Program-made: the position numbers and the translations under genes
In this document: positions 21,243 to 33,353 of the stretch, piece by piece
Numbering within the stretch: position 1 is the stretch's first letter
Layout: each line of letters opens with the position of its first letter
Origin: Phragmites australis
Taxonomy: Eukaryota; Streptophyta; Magnoliopsida; Poales; Poaceae
DNA length: 64,000 nucleotides
Assembly: GCF_958298935.1 (NCBI RefSeq)
Contig: NC_084937.1
Span: forward strand, 22,267,568 to 22,331,567
Direction of reading: 5' to 3'
The notes under the pieces: generated by a model
Told to the model about the DNA's origin: nothing
Databases searched by the model: none
Seen by the model: the letters and a program-made list of their open reading frames with translations, nothing else

Positions 21243-22110
21243 CTAGTCGATGGACTGGAATACAGAATAAACAATAGGAGAATTACCGTACCCTCCTGAA
21301 GTCGAGGTCTTGCCTATGGTCACGTTATCGAACTTCTTGTTAAGATCGATGTTCCTGTCCTTGCGGTCACGATAGTCCTTGGCCATATGGCTGGGCTTAC
21401 CATACACGTAACAGGTGATGTTCTTCAAGTCATTTTTCTTTGTTTTCTTCTTAAAGCTAGTTATCTTGCTCACTTTAGGACCCTTGTTCTTGTTATATGT
21501 CTTCTTTTAAATGATGTTTGTACTATTCTGATTATTCTGTTTTGGTGCATCTTTGGCTCTCACTTTTTCCTCCACATCTCGGGCAACAATAAGATCTTCA
21601 ACAACAATCTCTTCCCACTTATGCTTCAAAATTGTTGCAAAATCCTGCCATGTAGCAAGAAGTTTGGCAACAATTGCTGCAACCACAAACTTGGGGGGCA
21701 ACACACAACCCAAGTGTGAGATCTCGCCAACCAGGAGCCGCAGATCATGTGCTTGCGCAATAATAGACCTTGCATCATCCATGCGAAAGTCAAAGAACTT
21801 CTCGCACGTGTACAACCAATGACATGCTTTGGCCTCTGCATACTTTTACTCAGGGCATCCCACAACTATGTGGTTGACGTAAAATTCATATACATGTCTC
21901 ACAAGTGATCTTCCAGTATGGTGAGAAGGCAGCCTAGTGCGGTTATTCGCACTCTCAAGTTGTCCATCCTCTCCAACCGTAAGAGGGAACATAGGGCGGA
22001 TCACCCACCATAGTCTCAAATACATAAGCCAAAATATAGCCCGTGTCTACCACCTACGGAAGTTCTCACCAGAAAACCCCTCAAGTTTCATAGCATCAGA
22101 TGCACCAGGC
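21243..22110 (-). pseudogene. copia gag remnant with zinc-knuckle region
   Basis: The N-terminal piece reads MKLEGFSGENFRRW at about 22060, then an altered linker, then the UBN2-type body (KFFDFRMDDARSIIAQAHDL, LPPKFVVAAIVAKLLATWQDF). The knuckle CYVYGKPSHMAKDYRDRK has lost Cys/His ligands of the CCHC pattern. Frames change at about 21815 and 21500. Confidence 0.8.
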
Positions 22111-22689
22111 ATTGCTAGTTCACAAAATAAGCCACAACCAGGTTTTTGGAATGTTAAAAATATGCGACAAATATTAAGTCCATATTTTATTAGGAGGAAA
22201 ACTACATAAGATAAACGTGATGCGATCACTAAAACTAGCAGGTATACCATGTACTTCAAATAAAAAAGATAATACTTATGATAAAAGTTGCACATATAAC
22301 TTACTTGTTGGGTTGAAGAACATGAGCTTCCGCGAGGGCGATCTGGTTGATGTCGTGGAAGCAGCTCCTCAGACATAGTCAACTTCGAGGAAGTAGCTGA
22401 AGTAGATATCGACGATGTGTATCGGGACGAAGATGTAGTCGATAAAGAACACACCAAGCGGTCGCACGAAGACGCTACCCAAAAACATGTTTGCCGCCCT
22501 GTGCATGACTCTACGCGGCAACGGTTTTGGAGAGCCCACTCTCCTCCTCCTCGGTGCACACCGAGAGATGAGGATGACAAGGTCGCGGCAGCAGAATAAT
22601 TCAGAGTAGCAACTTGCAAGAGAAGAAGAAAATAGGGGGGAAATGAGAAGACCAAATCAGAGCTTTTTCAACCAGGACGTCTCCTGTTC

Positions 22690-22696
22690 TTATATA
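22690..22696 (-). promoter_or_regulatory. TATA box in the copia 5' LTR/leader
   Basis: TATATAA on the minus strand, followed by 'gaacaggagacgtcc', sits about 600 bases before the gag start. It is the likely promoter of the decayed copia element. Confidence 0.45.
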
Positions 22697-22744
22697 GCCA
22701 TAAAATTATCAGTTTCTCTCTGTTACAAATGGCTATCAAGGGAA

Positions 22745-22840
22745 CTGAGTCTAGCTCAGTTGGTTGAGTGTGTTGATGTATGTCTAGACCACTCAGGTTC
22801 GAGTCCTCTTCAATGCGAATTTAGGTGCCTATTTTTTTTT
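22745..22840 (+). mobile_element. tRNA-derived SINE-like sequence
   Basis: An A-box-like TAGCTCAGTTGG (22752-22763) and a B-box GGTTCGAGTCC (from 22797) are spaced as in tRNA genes, but the body does not fold as a tRNA with a sensible anticodon. It ends in a run of T (22832-22840), as plant SINEs do. It lies inside the promoter part of the copia element. Confidence 0.5.
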
Positions 22841-22913
22841 ATCTATAATTCCACCTAGTTTCTCCTAGGTTGATCGAGTTTTTTTTTCAATGACTCTCAA
22901 TCCCAATCAAATT

Positions 22914-23011
22914 AGGCGTTTAATCTCATTAAATTGCCATATTAAAATGTCACATTTAACTCAGGCGTTTAATCTCATTAAATCGCCAGATTAAAATGTC
23001 ATATTTAACTC
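22914..23011. repeat. 49-bp tandem duplication
   Basis: Two adjacent copies, 22914-22962 and 22963-23011, start AGGCGTTTAATCTCATTAAA and differ at a few positions. They lie upstream of the TATA box on the minus strand, where LTR enhancer repeats are often found. Confidence 0.8.
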
Positions 23012-23574
23012 TGATTTTAAATGCCTATTTAATCACGTTAAAACAAAATCATCGCAATAAAAAGAAAAAAGAATATTGCACAATTGGCTACCAAATGCAC
23101 ACGTACGCGCCATGCTCGTCACAAGTTATAATTCATGCGTGCGCAAAATGCACGCCCGTGTGTGCGTGTGTGCTTCCAGTTTATACAATATGGGACTAAA
23201 ATGTGCATACTTTGGAATTCAAGAATGGGCTATAAATGGGCCAAATTCCAACCGCCTATGAAAACTTTGAATACTTGCACCTGAATGCTGTCTTTTTACC
23301 GTCGGATTTCTTTTATCAAATTCCCAATCAGATGGCATCACTTTGCTGCTTGCTGCGGTGCTGAACTTAACAAACATGGTAACCATAGTTGTTTATCTAG
23401 AGTAAAAAATTCTGAAATAGAAAAAAAAAACGTTGAATCAAGCCCATGCTCCTTTGATGGATTTCTTAGTTGTTTATGTAAGTTCATTGTCTCTGTGAGA
23501 TAAAAATCTAGTGATGTATTGCTAGATATGCCCTGCTTTGATTTTTTTTTAAAAAAAAGAGGAATGCCTTTCAG

Positions 23575-23845
23575 GATGTACAATACTACAATAAATTGGA
23601 AGATCCTGTGGATGAAGAAAATGATATGCTGGACCTTGCTTTCGGGCTTACAGAGACGTATGTGTACTTTCTTTCTGGATCCTATAATACTCATTATTTT
23701 GATTGAACTAACTGTATCTCGTTTCAGATCTCGACTTGGTTGCCAAGTAACTGCAAGCCCTGAGCTTGATGGCTTACGCTTGGCCGCAGTGCCAGCAGCA
23801 ACCAGAAATTTTGCTGTTGATGGGTATGTTGCCAAACCACACTGA
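23575..23845 (+). pseudogene. Adrenodoxin-like mitochondrial ferredoxin, last two exons only
   Basis: Exon 23575-23657 encodes YYNKLEDPVDEENDMLDLAF and GLTE. A 70-base GT..AG intron follows. Exon 23728-23845 encodes SRLGCQVTASPELDGLRL, then PAATRNFAVDGYVAKPH and a stop. This is the C-terminus of the plant mitochondrial [2Fe-2S] ferredoxin that acts in Fe-S cluster assembly and biotin synthesis. The retained Cys in RLGCQ is the fourth cluster ligand. The first three (CX5CX2C region), the transit peptide and the start are not found upstream. One extra residue is present in LAAVPAATRN where the family has LALPAATRN. It is probably a gene fragment left by duplication or capture. Confidence 0.85.
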
Positions 23846-26424
23846 TTACAGCACTAAGATCATGAAAGTCACATGTTGGATACCTGCCCAGTTTAACAAA
23901 ATATGAGATATATTGTTTGTTATATTCATCTTGTCATATCTTCAATTTCGAATCTCCACATTAATCTGGTTTCCTTCTCTAATTATGATGAGATGGAAAA
24001 TCTGTCATCTTGCCTTTTCAAATAACATTTGTATATTCATTAGAAGATGCATTGTTTATTTACTATTTCATTGACTTGAGCTTGAACTGGCAGAAGTCAC
24101 ACATTAATGATCATAGCGTTGATTATACGAAATTTCAAATCCTTGATAATATCAACTTTTGTTGAATATAAGTTATGCTGTTGTTATGCGATGACGAAAC
24201 CACACTGGGAGGCAGCTAGGGCTAAGAAGTGTGCATATTAGCTAACTGTGTACAATTGCTTTCCAAAAAGAATATGTTATCATCCGATATCCACGAAATC
24301 CTGGAAAGAGATATGAGTTATTCGTTCTTATATTGAATTCCTAAACTACTCTCTGTTGAATATCCTATTAAAAATTCAATGTTTCGTCGAGTATTTTGAT
24401 GTCATAGAAATGTGACTAACAATTTTAAGTGACTACAACGAGACTTTCTATTATTTTATATAAGTGCTACATGCAAACATGGAGATGAATAATATTCAAG
24501 TGACAAGAAGTCTTACTAAACTGCTATCGAGTATTCTTTCCTACGAACCACTAAAATTGATGCTTCTTTTCCTTTCTGCAAAATCAATGGTGATTTGTAT
24601 TATTTTAGCTCAAAGTTATTTTCTTTATATGGGCCATAGGTGCCTCGGAAAATCTTTTACTACTAAAGCGTGAATCATAGAATTGCATGTGAAATGTTGT
24701 TTTCTCAATAGGCATGCCTTTATGCAAAGAAAGCGTCCTCCTGAAGCTGACATGTTCTTCGGTTGCTATTTGTGATCGTTGTTGATTCAAATATCACATC
24801 TGAATAATCAAATACTGTATCCAAGTTCATTTCTATAGTATTTGAGAATCATGGCGGCCACATCTCGAGGCCCTAGTGACCAGGGTTGCTCTCTGACGTT
24901 GTTTTCGCTCAGGAAAATATCACATCGATTGAGTGATACTGTTTCTTTTCTATGTTCTATCGTTTAAATTATCACCTACAAGCCGAAGTCTCGCTCTTGA
25001 TGCCAAATTGTTGTTGTCATATTTTGCATCTCTTTGGCAGCTTCTGTACCCTCCCTTTCGTCTTTTAGAATTATTATGTCCTATGGCCATTGCGATGTTG
25101 ACATCCGCAAGATTTTGCCAGTCATCTGAATGTTGGTCCTGGTTCCATGAGCATTACTATCGCTGAGAGCATCCCAATTGTTGATGTGGACAATTTGGCA
25201 TGTATGTATGCACGAGATGATTTCAACGGTGCATTGTTGTGTACTTCAAGTGCTGTTTATCGCCACAGCTAGACCAGCTGCTATTCTAGTACTGGTTATG
25301 ACAATCTCATCTAGAAGCAAATCTCTTCTATAAAATGTTTGGGTTTTTGGGCTTCAGTTGGTCATAAGGTTTCTGTGAATTTTGTTCATGTGCGCACTCG
25401 TCTGCTTTTTTGGATATGTTGAACTATCTCGGGTATTTCTGCGGGTGGTGCAGCTCAGGTACGGGGCGGTACTAAACCATGCTGCCTCGGGTATTTCTAC
25501 GGGTGAATCCAGGTATTCTAACAAGAACAAATTGTGTTCTTTGCTAGCTCTGTTTAATCGTTTTAGACTGTTGGAAATTCGGGGTTTTCTGAATTTTTTC
25601 CCTTTTTGGCTCATGTTCCACTTTCTGTTGCATGTAGGGCCGGCCCTAAGGGGTCTAGCGGGCGGCCGTCCCGGACTCCCAAAACCAAGAAGTCCCTCCT
25701 CATGTAACTGTATATAGTATGTATGTCTAATAGATATATCTAAAGTAGCAGTTAGGCTTAACCGTCTATACGGTAGAATGTAAGTGGCTTGGTTGCTTCT
25801 ATCCATAAAAAATCAAGCGACTTGCCTACCTAGCATATTTGTCTATTTGTCTGTTTCGTGTTTTCTTCCATTCAAACAGTCCAGTTTCATACGTTTTATT
25901 GGACCACGACTCCAAGGCATCCAGCATGCCCGTAGCTTCGACCAAGGACATGTGTCAACCATTACTATATGAGTTTTTATCGTGATTTTTCTCCTCTATA
26001 ATTTCTACTCCATCTCAAATGGATATGAACCTTACGTTTGAAATATGGAAAGATCTCTGCTTACTCCGACGATCAATGGGTCCAATATTTGTACTGTGGT
26101 GTTAACACCTGCGAGCAAATAGCTCCAAAGCTACTACAGCTGCAAACTACCTGCTGCATGTACCGATAAGTAACTAGAATTACACGCAGTAAGTTGTATA
26201 TAAATATATAAGTATCTCTATCCAGCTAGCATGTATTAACGCAATCCAATCCCTTACAATTTTATTCCATAAGCATTTACAATAATTTTGTTCCATCTTA
26301 CCGTAACAGACGTATTTCAAGTTATTCAAGTTTATCGTAAATACTTTTGAACTCTACTAAAATATTATCTTTATAATTGATATATAAATATTTTAATATT
26401 TATATTTAATGGTCCCACTTCTAG
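23846..26424. other. Downstream of ferredoxin fragment, no gene recognised
   Basis: Low-complexity to moderate AT DNA. Part of 23850-25200 may be former 3' flank of the ferredoxin gene carried along with it. A GGGCCGGCCCT palindrome at about 25640 resembles the end of a common hAT family but has no partner here. Nothing else was recognised. Confidence 0.45.
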
Positions 26425-26922
26425 TCAATACTATATATTAAAGCTCCGAGAATTGAAGTGGTTCGAGGGTCCAAAGCATTGTAGCCACTGTTCACGGTAC
26501 TGTAGCTATTATTTATATGGGTCCTACGTATGTACAGATATGTATATATACGTGTATGTATATTCATATGTATAATATAATTTTTTGGAAATTTCTAAAA
26601 ATAGCGAAAGATATAATAATTATATTGATAAATCGGTTGAAATAATCTAAAATGCACAGAAAATATATCTAAAACTCAAACAAATATGAAATAAATTTTG
26701 TTAGGTTCGTATTACTGTAGTCTACATATTAAAATTATGTGTATACATAAAAATAATATTATTTTTCCCATAATTAAATGAATGTGTTAAATATTAATAA
26801 ATTCATAAATAAATATTGAGATGCTCAAAATTGGTGATATAAATTTTTTAGATTTCTTTTGTCATGTTCTGTATAAAAAAATAGGCGCGGCGTAGACACA
26901 AACGTCGTGCCAATCCGCCTAA
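26425..26922 (+). mobile_element. Non-autonomous Helitron-like element, copy 2 (best preserved)
   Basis: A 498-bp element starts TCAATACTATATATTAAAG and ends CTAA before T. Near the 3' end is a 10-bp stem (26884-26893 with 26902-26911, two G-T pairs) and an 8-base loop, placed 7 bases before CTAA, which is the textbook Helitron terminator. The body matches copies 1 and 3. It encodes no Rep/helicase and would need proteins from another element. The base before the 5' TC is G rather than A. Confidence 0.75.
26884..26911 (+). terminator. Helitron 3' hairpin
   Basis: GGCGCGGCGT - AGACACAA - ACGTCGTGCC forms a full 10-bp stem counting two G-T pairs. In this class the hairpin signals the end of rolling-circle replication and is followed by CTRR. 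Confidence 0.7.
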
Positions 26923-27679
26923 TTTTACATGTACCACTGAAATCTCAGAGTGGTCCTGATTGCATGCCCTTCTGGGGTTGGTTTCATGATTCCTGCTTCA
27001 TCGCGTTATAAAGTTAGCCAGGGACAGGAGAACTACCGTTGCATACTTCTCATAGACTGCAACGTCAGTTCACTTTCACTATAATGTGATTTGAGAAATA
27101 CGATCTGGAAACGTTGCGTCATTACGTTTAGGTGAAGAGTTACTATCCGTTTGATTTGCCAATTACGGTGGCCAGAAAGAGATGCTGATACAGTGCCAGT
27201 GACACGGCAAGAGGGATGGGTATGATGAGAGGGAAAAAGTTTCAAAAGTTTTTTTTGTTGATACTTCGAGGACTACGTCGTCGCACAGTATGATAAGGGG
27301 CAGGTGTCACATGGAGTCCTTAGGAAATCATCACTGTTTTTTGCAACGTGTCGATCGTCTATTACCGTTCAAACGTGTTGCATTGCATCCGGCTGCGAAC
27401 TCGCATCCGTGTCCAGTTTGCTCACTGATGATCCTGTTTAAGATGGTCCTTGAACAGTAGAAACCACCATAATCTGAGAATGTCTGGCTACCGACCTGTC
27501 AAGGTACTGTACCATTGTTCTTTCAGCAGCAACGACGGCTAAAAAACATTAGTACCAGTGCAGTGTTTGATTGTACGTACCATGTGGTACATGTTCGTGT
27601 GTTTGGTTAGTTAAATAGAATCAATTTATTGAGGATCATGTTATCTAAATTGACAGAATATACTGTTAAATTATTGTAA
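26923..27679. other. Intergenic DNA between Helitron copy 2 and Sirevirus
   Basis: Mixed-composition DNA with no recognised gene or element end. Confidence 0.5.
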
Positions 27680-29050
27680 TGTAAAAATGAGATCGACGAC
27701 TAAAGCATGGTGAATAGATGTCTCAATAAATTTTTTACGAAATTGATGATGTTCTCCTATTTGGATCACTCAACGTACCTTAAAACTCAAGTGTAAATAA
27801 AAATAGAGAGAAATTTTAACAAGAGAAAATTAAAGCAACACGACTCTACGGATGGTATATAACCATAGGTTCCATTTAAGATCAATCCATGTGTCTTAGC
27901 ACTCGAAAGATTACAACTTACAAAAAAAACAAGAAAAAATGAACACCGAGCAACGAAACTTTACAAGTTGATTGTCCAGAAGCAAGGGAATTCAAGACCC
28001 CATCATATAAGCGTGTGTATGCGAATTTTATGCATCTAGCAACAAGAAGAATGACCTCACAAGGTGTTAAAATTTCAGCCCAAAAATCAAAACGAAAATC
28101 AAAACTGAAAACTGAAAAACTTGCAAACTTACAAGGGAACCAATAAAGAGAAACTAGAAGGAGGGGAATTCAAGCATATGCAAAAACATAAACTTCATTA
28201 CTCAAAGAGGTTACCTCTATTTTAAGCGGATTACAAATATTTATCTCTCAAAACTCTCACCTATTACATAGGCTAAGAACTCATCATTCTCTCCTCTAAA
28301 ACCTTAGCTTTAAGCTCTTAAATGGATGGTACAAGGGGGTCAAGTGGCTGGTTCAAACTCTCTCATAACTCTACCCCTCTATTTATAGGCTTAGGAAACT
28401 TGACCCCTAAGTTTCCTAGCTTTTTTCCTAAAATACACATCTCTTGTAGTACACTCCTGCCTACCACCGAGGACATTTTGGTCAATTATCTTCTCCATTC
28501 ATCGGACGGTTGCGGCGCCTTCACAACTTAGCTTCGCCTCGATGGAAGCTTCGCAATGGTGCCACGTACTCCTCCAGCCCTCCCACGGTTTTGAAGCTAA
28601 ACTGCGAAACCGCCTGCACGCTTCTCAAAGTGTGACTCGCCGCCTTGCTTACACCTTAAGCAAGCGCTTCGATGTTGACGTGTGTACTCCGTCATGCGAT
28701 CCTAACCGCCAACAAGTCTCTCCCGCTCCCGATCCCTCGGGCCACCTTGCCACTTGCACCGACATCCCCTTCGTTTGACTTTGTCAACACGCAGTCTCCA
28801 TCCGTCTTCCATGCTTTGCTTGACCTTCACTTGTTTAGCTAGACTCACCCTTCACCTGGCCCCGATTATCTCGCTGTCAACCACCAAGTTGTATCCATCA
28901 CATGCACAACATGAGATAAGCAAACACATATCTCTAATTCCAATTACAGTTAGTCCATAATCAATATGCTCAAATAAAATCCCAAATAAATTCAAATCAC
29001 ATCAAAGCTCATATAAAACCGGAGATCATCAAGCCAAATAAATACCAATG
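27680..29050 (-). repeat. Sirevirus 3' LTR
   Basis: Matches 35378-36795 along its length with many substitutions. Relative to that LTR it lacks about 50 bp near 28850 (the segment between 'gactcaccctt' and 'ctggccccgat'). Its minus-strand end is ...TTTTTACA, keeping CA. The low identity between LTRs points to an old insertion. Confidence 0.85.
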
Positions 29051-30795
29051 TTAATCACTCATCACAAGTAAATGAAGATACATTTAACCTTAGTTTCTCA
29101 ATCTCCCTCTTGATGAGTGCATTGACAACCCTCAAAGCACAAAGATTTTAGTTTGAAGAAATTAAGATAAGCTCATCCAAGTGACAAAAACTCGAGAAAG
29201 AGCAAAATATATCACTTGGCATAATAAAGGTTGCAAAATCCTAAAAGAGGCAAAGACGAGCCAAAAACCTCAAAAGAGCAAGAAAAACTCAAAAACTCAT
29301 GAACACATGCTCCTCCTTGATGATTGCACATATTCTATTTTTTTTTCATTTCTAGATAAATGCAATTTTCTCCCCCTTTATTGAATATTTGTGCATAATA
29401 TCTTTGGGTATATTTTCTCTCCCTTTGGCAATGCAAACATCAACGATACAAGACTACGCAAAAGATGTGCAAATAAAATACAAGCCTACAAAGCTTCACA
29501 TATAGATCACAAAGCATTTACAAGGACTAGAAATTTCAAAGCAATAGGAGGAGTAAACAATATAACTCAAAGGCGCACAAAGCCTCGAAGTGAGTTCATG
29601 TCACAAACACCGGGAGTGAAGCAAGTTTTGATCATGTTGTTCAATTATCCAAAATATGTCACCACAAAAGAATCCACGGTATCATGATCAGTGCAAAGAT
29701 TAGAGAAACTAGTGCGATGACAAGTTCAAACTAGGCTACCAAATTCAACCCGACGGGCTATGCAAACACCCACATATCAATCCAAGTCTTAGTTTGACAA
29801 CATGAAAAACAACATTCTTAGCACACTAAAAAGCACAAGTTAACTTTCTTATTTAATCATTTAACTATCCTCAAATGAGTTTTAAACAACCATGGGTTCA
29901 CTTCTTTGACAAACCACATGAAGCCTTAAGCCGCCGTATTGGATTCAATTTTAGCTCAAAACTTGATTATTCATTTTATTGACTCAATATAGGATTCAAG
30001 GTATGCAATTTTTCACAAAGCCAAAATAAGTTGTGTCTTTGCGACACAAAAGAGTACATACTCTCCCAAGGGTTAATCACGGGCTAAACATTTACATAAA
30101 CAAAGGTCAAAGATCCCTAATCCGCTGAACTAAACAAAGCGACCTAGCTCAAGCTTTTCACAAAACTAACCCTAATTTAAGCACTGATCAAGCTAAAGCA
30201 AACACTCAAGGGTGACCAGAAATTATGTTCACATTTTAAGTTCATTCTTAGAAAATACAAGCTTCCTCAACAGATTTTATGTCATGTTTCAATAAGAGCT
30301 TAAGTTTGCACAAATTATTATATATCCACTATACTTAGCACAAATTCACAACTAGTCCAAGAAAATGTAAAAAACATATAAGTGAAGCTTGCTAACATGA
30401 TTATCTTAAAAAATACTATACAATGCAAATGCAACAAAAATAAGATAGAGTATGTACAAAGGTAACTCCTCCTCATACAATACCATAAGAATAACACACA
30501 CCAAGCTCTACCCTCAGAAAGGCAAACCTTGTTGCATCTAGAGGCTTGGTAAATATATCGGCTAGCTAGTGTTGGGTATCTATGTAGCTCAACTCAATAT
30601 CTCCCTTCTCATTATGGTTTCTCAGGAAGTGGAATCTCACATCTATGTGTTTGGTTCTGGAGTGTTAAACTAGGTTATTGGCTAAGTTTATGGCACTGGT
30701 GTTGTCACACAAAAGTGGCATACTCTTAAAATTTAACCCAAAATCCCTCAATGTAGCAACCATCCAAAAAATCTGAGAGCAACAGCTAGCCGCAG
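29051..30795 (-). other. Sirevirus 3' region with repeated purine tracts
   Basis: Between RNase H and the 3' LTR there is about 1.7 kb without an open frame. On the minus strand purine tracts occur next to the LTR (CAAGAGGGAGATTGAG near 29110), at about 29370 (AAAGGGGGAGAAAAT) and at about 29420 (AAAGGGAGAGAAAA). Sireviruses carry several such tracts here. An envelope-like frame, present in some relatives, was not seen. Confidence 0.65.
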
Positions 30796-32052
30796 CTACA
30801 TATTCAGCTTCAGCAGTAGACTGCGTAACGCTAGACTATGCGCGAGAAGACCAACACACAAGAGAAGTATCCAAGAAATGGTAAGTACCAGAAGTACTCT
30901 TTCTGTCAATTCTACACCTAACAAAATCCGCATCTGAAAAGCCACGAAGAGAAAGCGAAGAGGATGCAGAAAACCAAAGGTCATACTCGAGAGTGTGCTT
31001 GAGATACCTCAGAATGTGTTTCACCACATGGCGGTGAGACGTCCTCGGTGAGGGTCTTATCGTCATCAGGTACAGGAGGGAGTCGATCATGCTCCTGTAC
31101 TCCCGCTGGTCCACCTCCTTGCCATCTTCATCCGGATCAATCACGGTCAAGGTAGCCATCGGTGTCGCCAATAGCTTTGCATCGCTCATGTCAAACTTCT
31201 TCAGCAAATCCTTGGTGTATTTTGTTTGGTGGACGAATGTACCTTGCTTGCATTGCTTGATTTGCAGCCCAAGGAAGAAGTTGAGCTCGCCAATCATCGG
31301 CATCTCGAACTCTCTGCTCATAGTTTCTGTAAACTTGACCACAAGTGTATGAGAAGAGCCACCAAAAATGATATCATCCACGTAAATCTGAACAAGTAAA
31401 AAATCATTGCCATACTAAAGAGTAAACAAAGTTTTATCAGCTGACCACATCATATACCCATGCCCTAGCAAGACCTAAGCATATCATACCAAGCCCTAGG
31501 TGTCTGCTTAAGCCCATACAAAGCTTTCTAAAGCTTGTATACTCTATGAGAATATTTGGAATGCTCAAAGCCTAGGGGTTGCTTGACATAGACATCTTTC
31601 TCTATGAAACCATTTAGGAAAGCACTCTTGACATCCATTTGATACAACTTGAAACCTCGAGATGCCGCGAATACAAGGAGGATCCTAATAGCTTCTAGCC
31701 TAGCTACTGGTGCAAAGGTCTCTCTAAAGTCTATCCCCTCTACCTAAGGGAAATTCTAAACTACTAGTCTAGCCTTGTTTCTTAGTACAGACCCATCCTC
31801 CCTCTGTTTGTTTTTGAAAACCCATTTGGTGTATATGGTATGAACATTTGGGAGTGGTTCTATTAGGACCCAATTTTGGTTTCTCTTAAAGTTTTCAAGC
31901 TCTTCATGCATGACATTGACCCAACTCGAGTCAGATAAAGCATGTCCAATATCATGGGGCTCAAAAGAAGCAACAAATGTAGAATCAGTGAAATGAACAT
32001 GAGAAAGAGATTTGGATCTCGTTACCCTCTCATCAATGTCACGGATCATCAA
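30796..32052 (-). pseudogene. Sirevirus reverse transcriptase and RNase H remnant
   Basis: 32052-31756 shows WVNVMHEELENFKRNQNWVL and TIYTKWVFKNKQ with RNKARLV, the start of the RT. Then comes a stop-laden stretch with an AFLNG-like block near 31620. 31381-30836 shows MDDIIFGGSS (catalytic VDD region), ELNFFLGLQIKQ, then LRGFSDADFVRCRIDRKSTS of RNase H. 30834-30796 adds the edge of the STAEAEY block in another frame. It is broken by stops at about 31745, 31500 and 31390. Confidence 0.85.
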
Positions 32053-32352
32053 TTGTAGGGGATGTCGCCGCTAAATGTATTGAGGGACTTCGCGCTGCGA
32101 GATGACCTCCCCCTCAAACACCGCTGGTGCAGGCTCAAAAGTAGCTGAAGTGGAAATAGAGGTTGTAGGACCCTCTGTCGGTGTCGAGGAGGCAGGAACC
32201 AGCTCGAGAACGAGTAGAGTAGTAGGAAGTAGTGGATCATCCTCGTCATCTCTGAAAGCTGGAAGGTCAATGTCTACAAAAATACTTTCGCTCATCTCCT
32301 GATCACCTACACACTCAAAGATAGGGCTGGCACAAGGGGTTGATTCATCAAA

Positions 32353-33125
32353 GGTCACATCACAGGACTCCATGATGGTGTTAGTGTCAAGATTAAAGAC
32401 CCTATAAGAATGACCATGAAAGAATACCCTAAAAAAATAGCATCGGAAGAACGTGACTCAAACTTGTCAAGATTGCCACGCTTTAGGATGAAGCACCGAC
32501 ACCCAAAAACTCTCAAATGCAAAACCTTCGGCTTCCTCCCAAAACGCAGCTTATAAGAAGTCAAATTCAAGATCGAGCACAACAAAGTTCGATTGAAATG
32601 TAGCACGCCGTGCTAATGGCCTCATCCTAAAACTTCCTAGGAGTCCTATGCTCATCGAGCATTGTCCTAGCCATCTCCACTAAAGTGCAATTCTTCCTCT
32701 CAACCACGCCATTCTGTTGAGGAATACGTGGGGCAGAACATTGATGCTCAATGCTATGCTCAAAACAGAAAGCATCAAAGAGATAGTTCTTGAACTCGGT
32801 GCCATTATCACTACGAATTGCTTTCAATGCACCAGGGAGTTCTTTGAACAATTTCAAAGTTAAGCTCCGAAAGTGTGAAAACACTTCAACCTTGCTCACA
32901 ACAACAAAAAACACAAGAGTAGCGAGAGAAATCATCAACAATGACAAGTACATACAATTTCTCACCCGCTGAACGAACCTGGGAAGGACCAACAATGTCC
33001 ATATGGAGAAGTTCTCCCGTTTGCTCAATCATCACCAGATTGACTGGTGGGTGAGAAGCGGCAACCATCTTGCCATACCGACAAGAAGCACAAACAAGGT
33101 TCTTCTCAAACTTGAGCTTAGGCAA
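32353..33125 (-). pseudogene. Sirevirus integrase remnant
   Basis: 33125-32886 has CASCRYGKMVAASHPPVN and LHMDIVGPSQVRSAGEKLY with VIVDDFSRYS. 33028-32627 continues with IRSDNGTEFKNYLFDAF and SAPRIPQQNGVVERKNCT; the catalytic D..D..E pattern is readable. 32606-32355 has NLTSYKLRFGRKPKVLHLRV and FLGYS. Frame changes at about 32900 and 32620 break the enzyme. Confidence 0.88.
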
Positions 33126-33353
33126 TCATCGGATCAAGCCTAGGGCACTCAAACGAGTAAGCAAGTCAAAGCTCATATGCCCTAGTCTCCTATGCAACAT
33201 CCAAAGATCAGAAAAAGGTTGAGCAATCAAACAACGAGAAGAACTAAGGGACTCAGAAAAATCAGCTACAAAAACTCTCCCAACTCTAGAAATCCGGCAA
33301 ATCAAAACACTTGAAGAATCAAAAACTCGAGAAGTATCACGTTTGAAATGCAC
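33126..33353 (-). pseudogene. Sirevirus GAG-pre-integrase segment
   Basis: Minus strand WMLHRRLGHMSFDLLTRLSA is the LWHxRLGHxxxxxLxxL motif found just before integrase in copia polyproteins. It is contiguous with the integrase remnant after one stop. Confidence 0.85.

Larger units (their letters stand above)
18302..23000 (-). mobile_element. Decayed Ty1/copia retrotransposon (minus strand)
   Basis: Read on the minus strand, the domain order gag, GAG-pre-integrase, integrase, reverse transcriptase, RNase H is that of Ty1/copia. The 5' leader and LTR-like promoter region lie at about 22150-23000, with a TATATAA box at 22690-22696. The 3' LTR is missing: RNase H coding runs straight into the plus-strand L1 remnant at about 18302. 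Every domain carries stops or frameshifts. The exact 5' LTR limit was not determined, and a SINE-like sequence sits inside it. Confidence 0.8.

Noticed and set aside
22047..22655. 202-codon minus-strand frame
   Set aside because: Its low-coordinate end is the gag start of the copia element, and the rest is untranslated leader read by chance, with no separate domain.
25637..25700. GGGCCGGCCCT palindrome resembling a hAT terminus
   Set aside because: No matching opposite end or target duplication was found within several kb, so it cannot be called an element.
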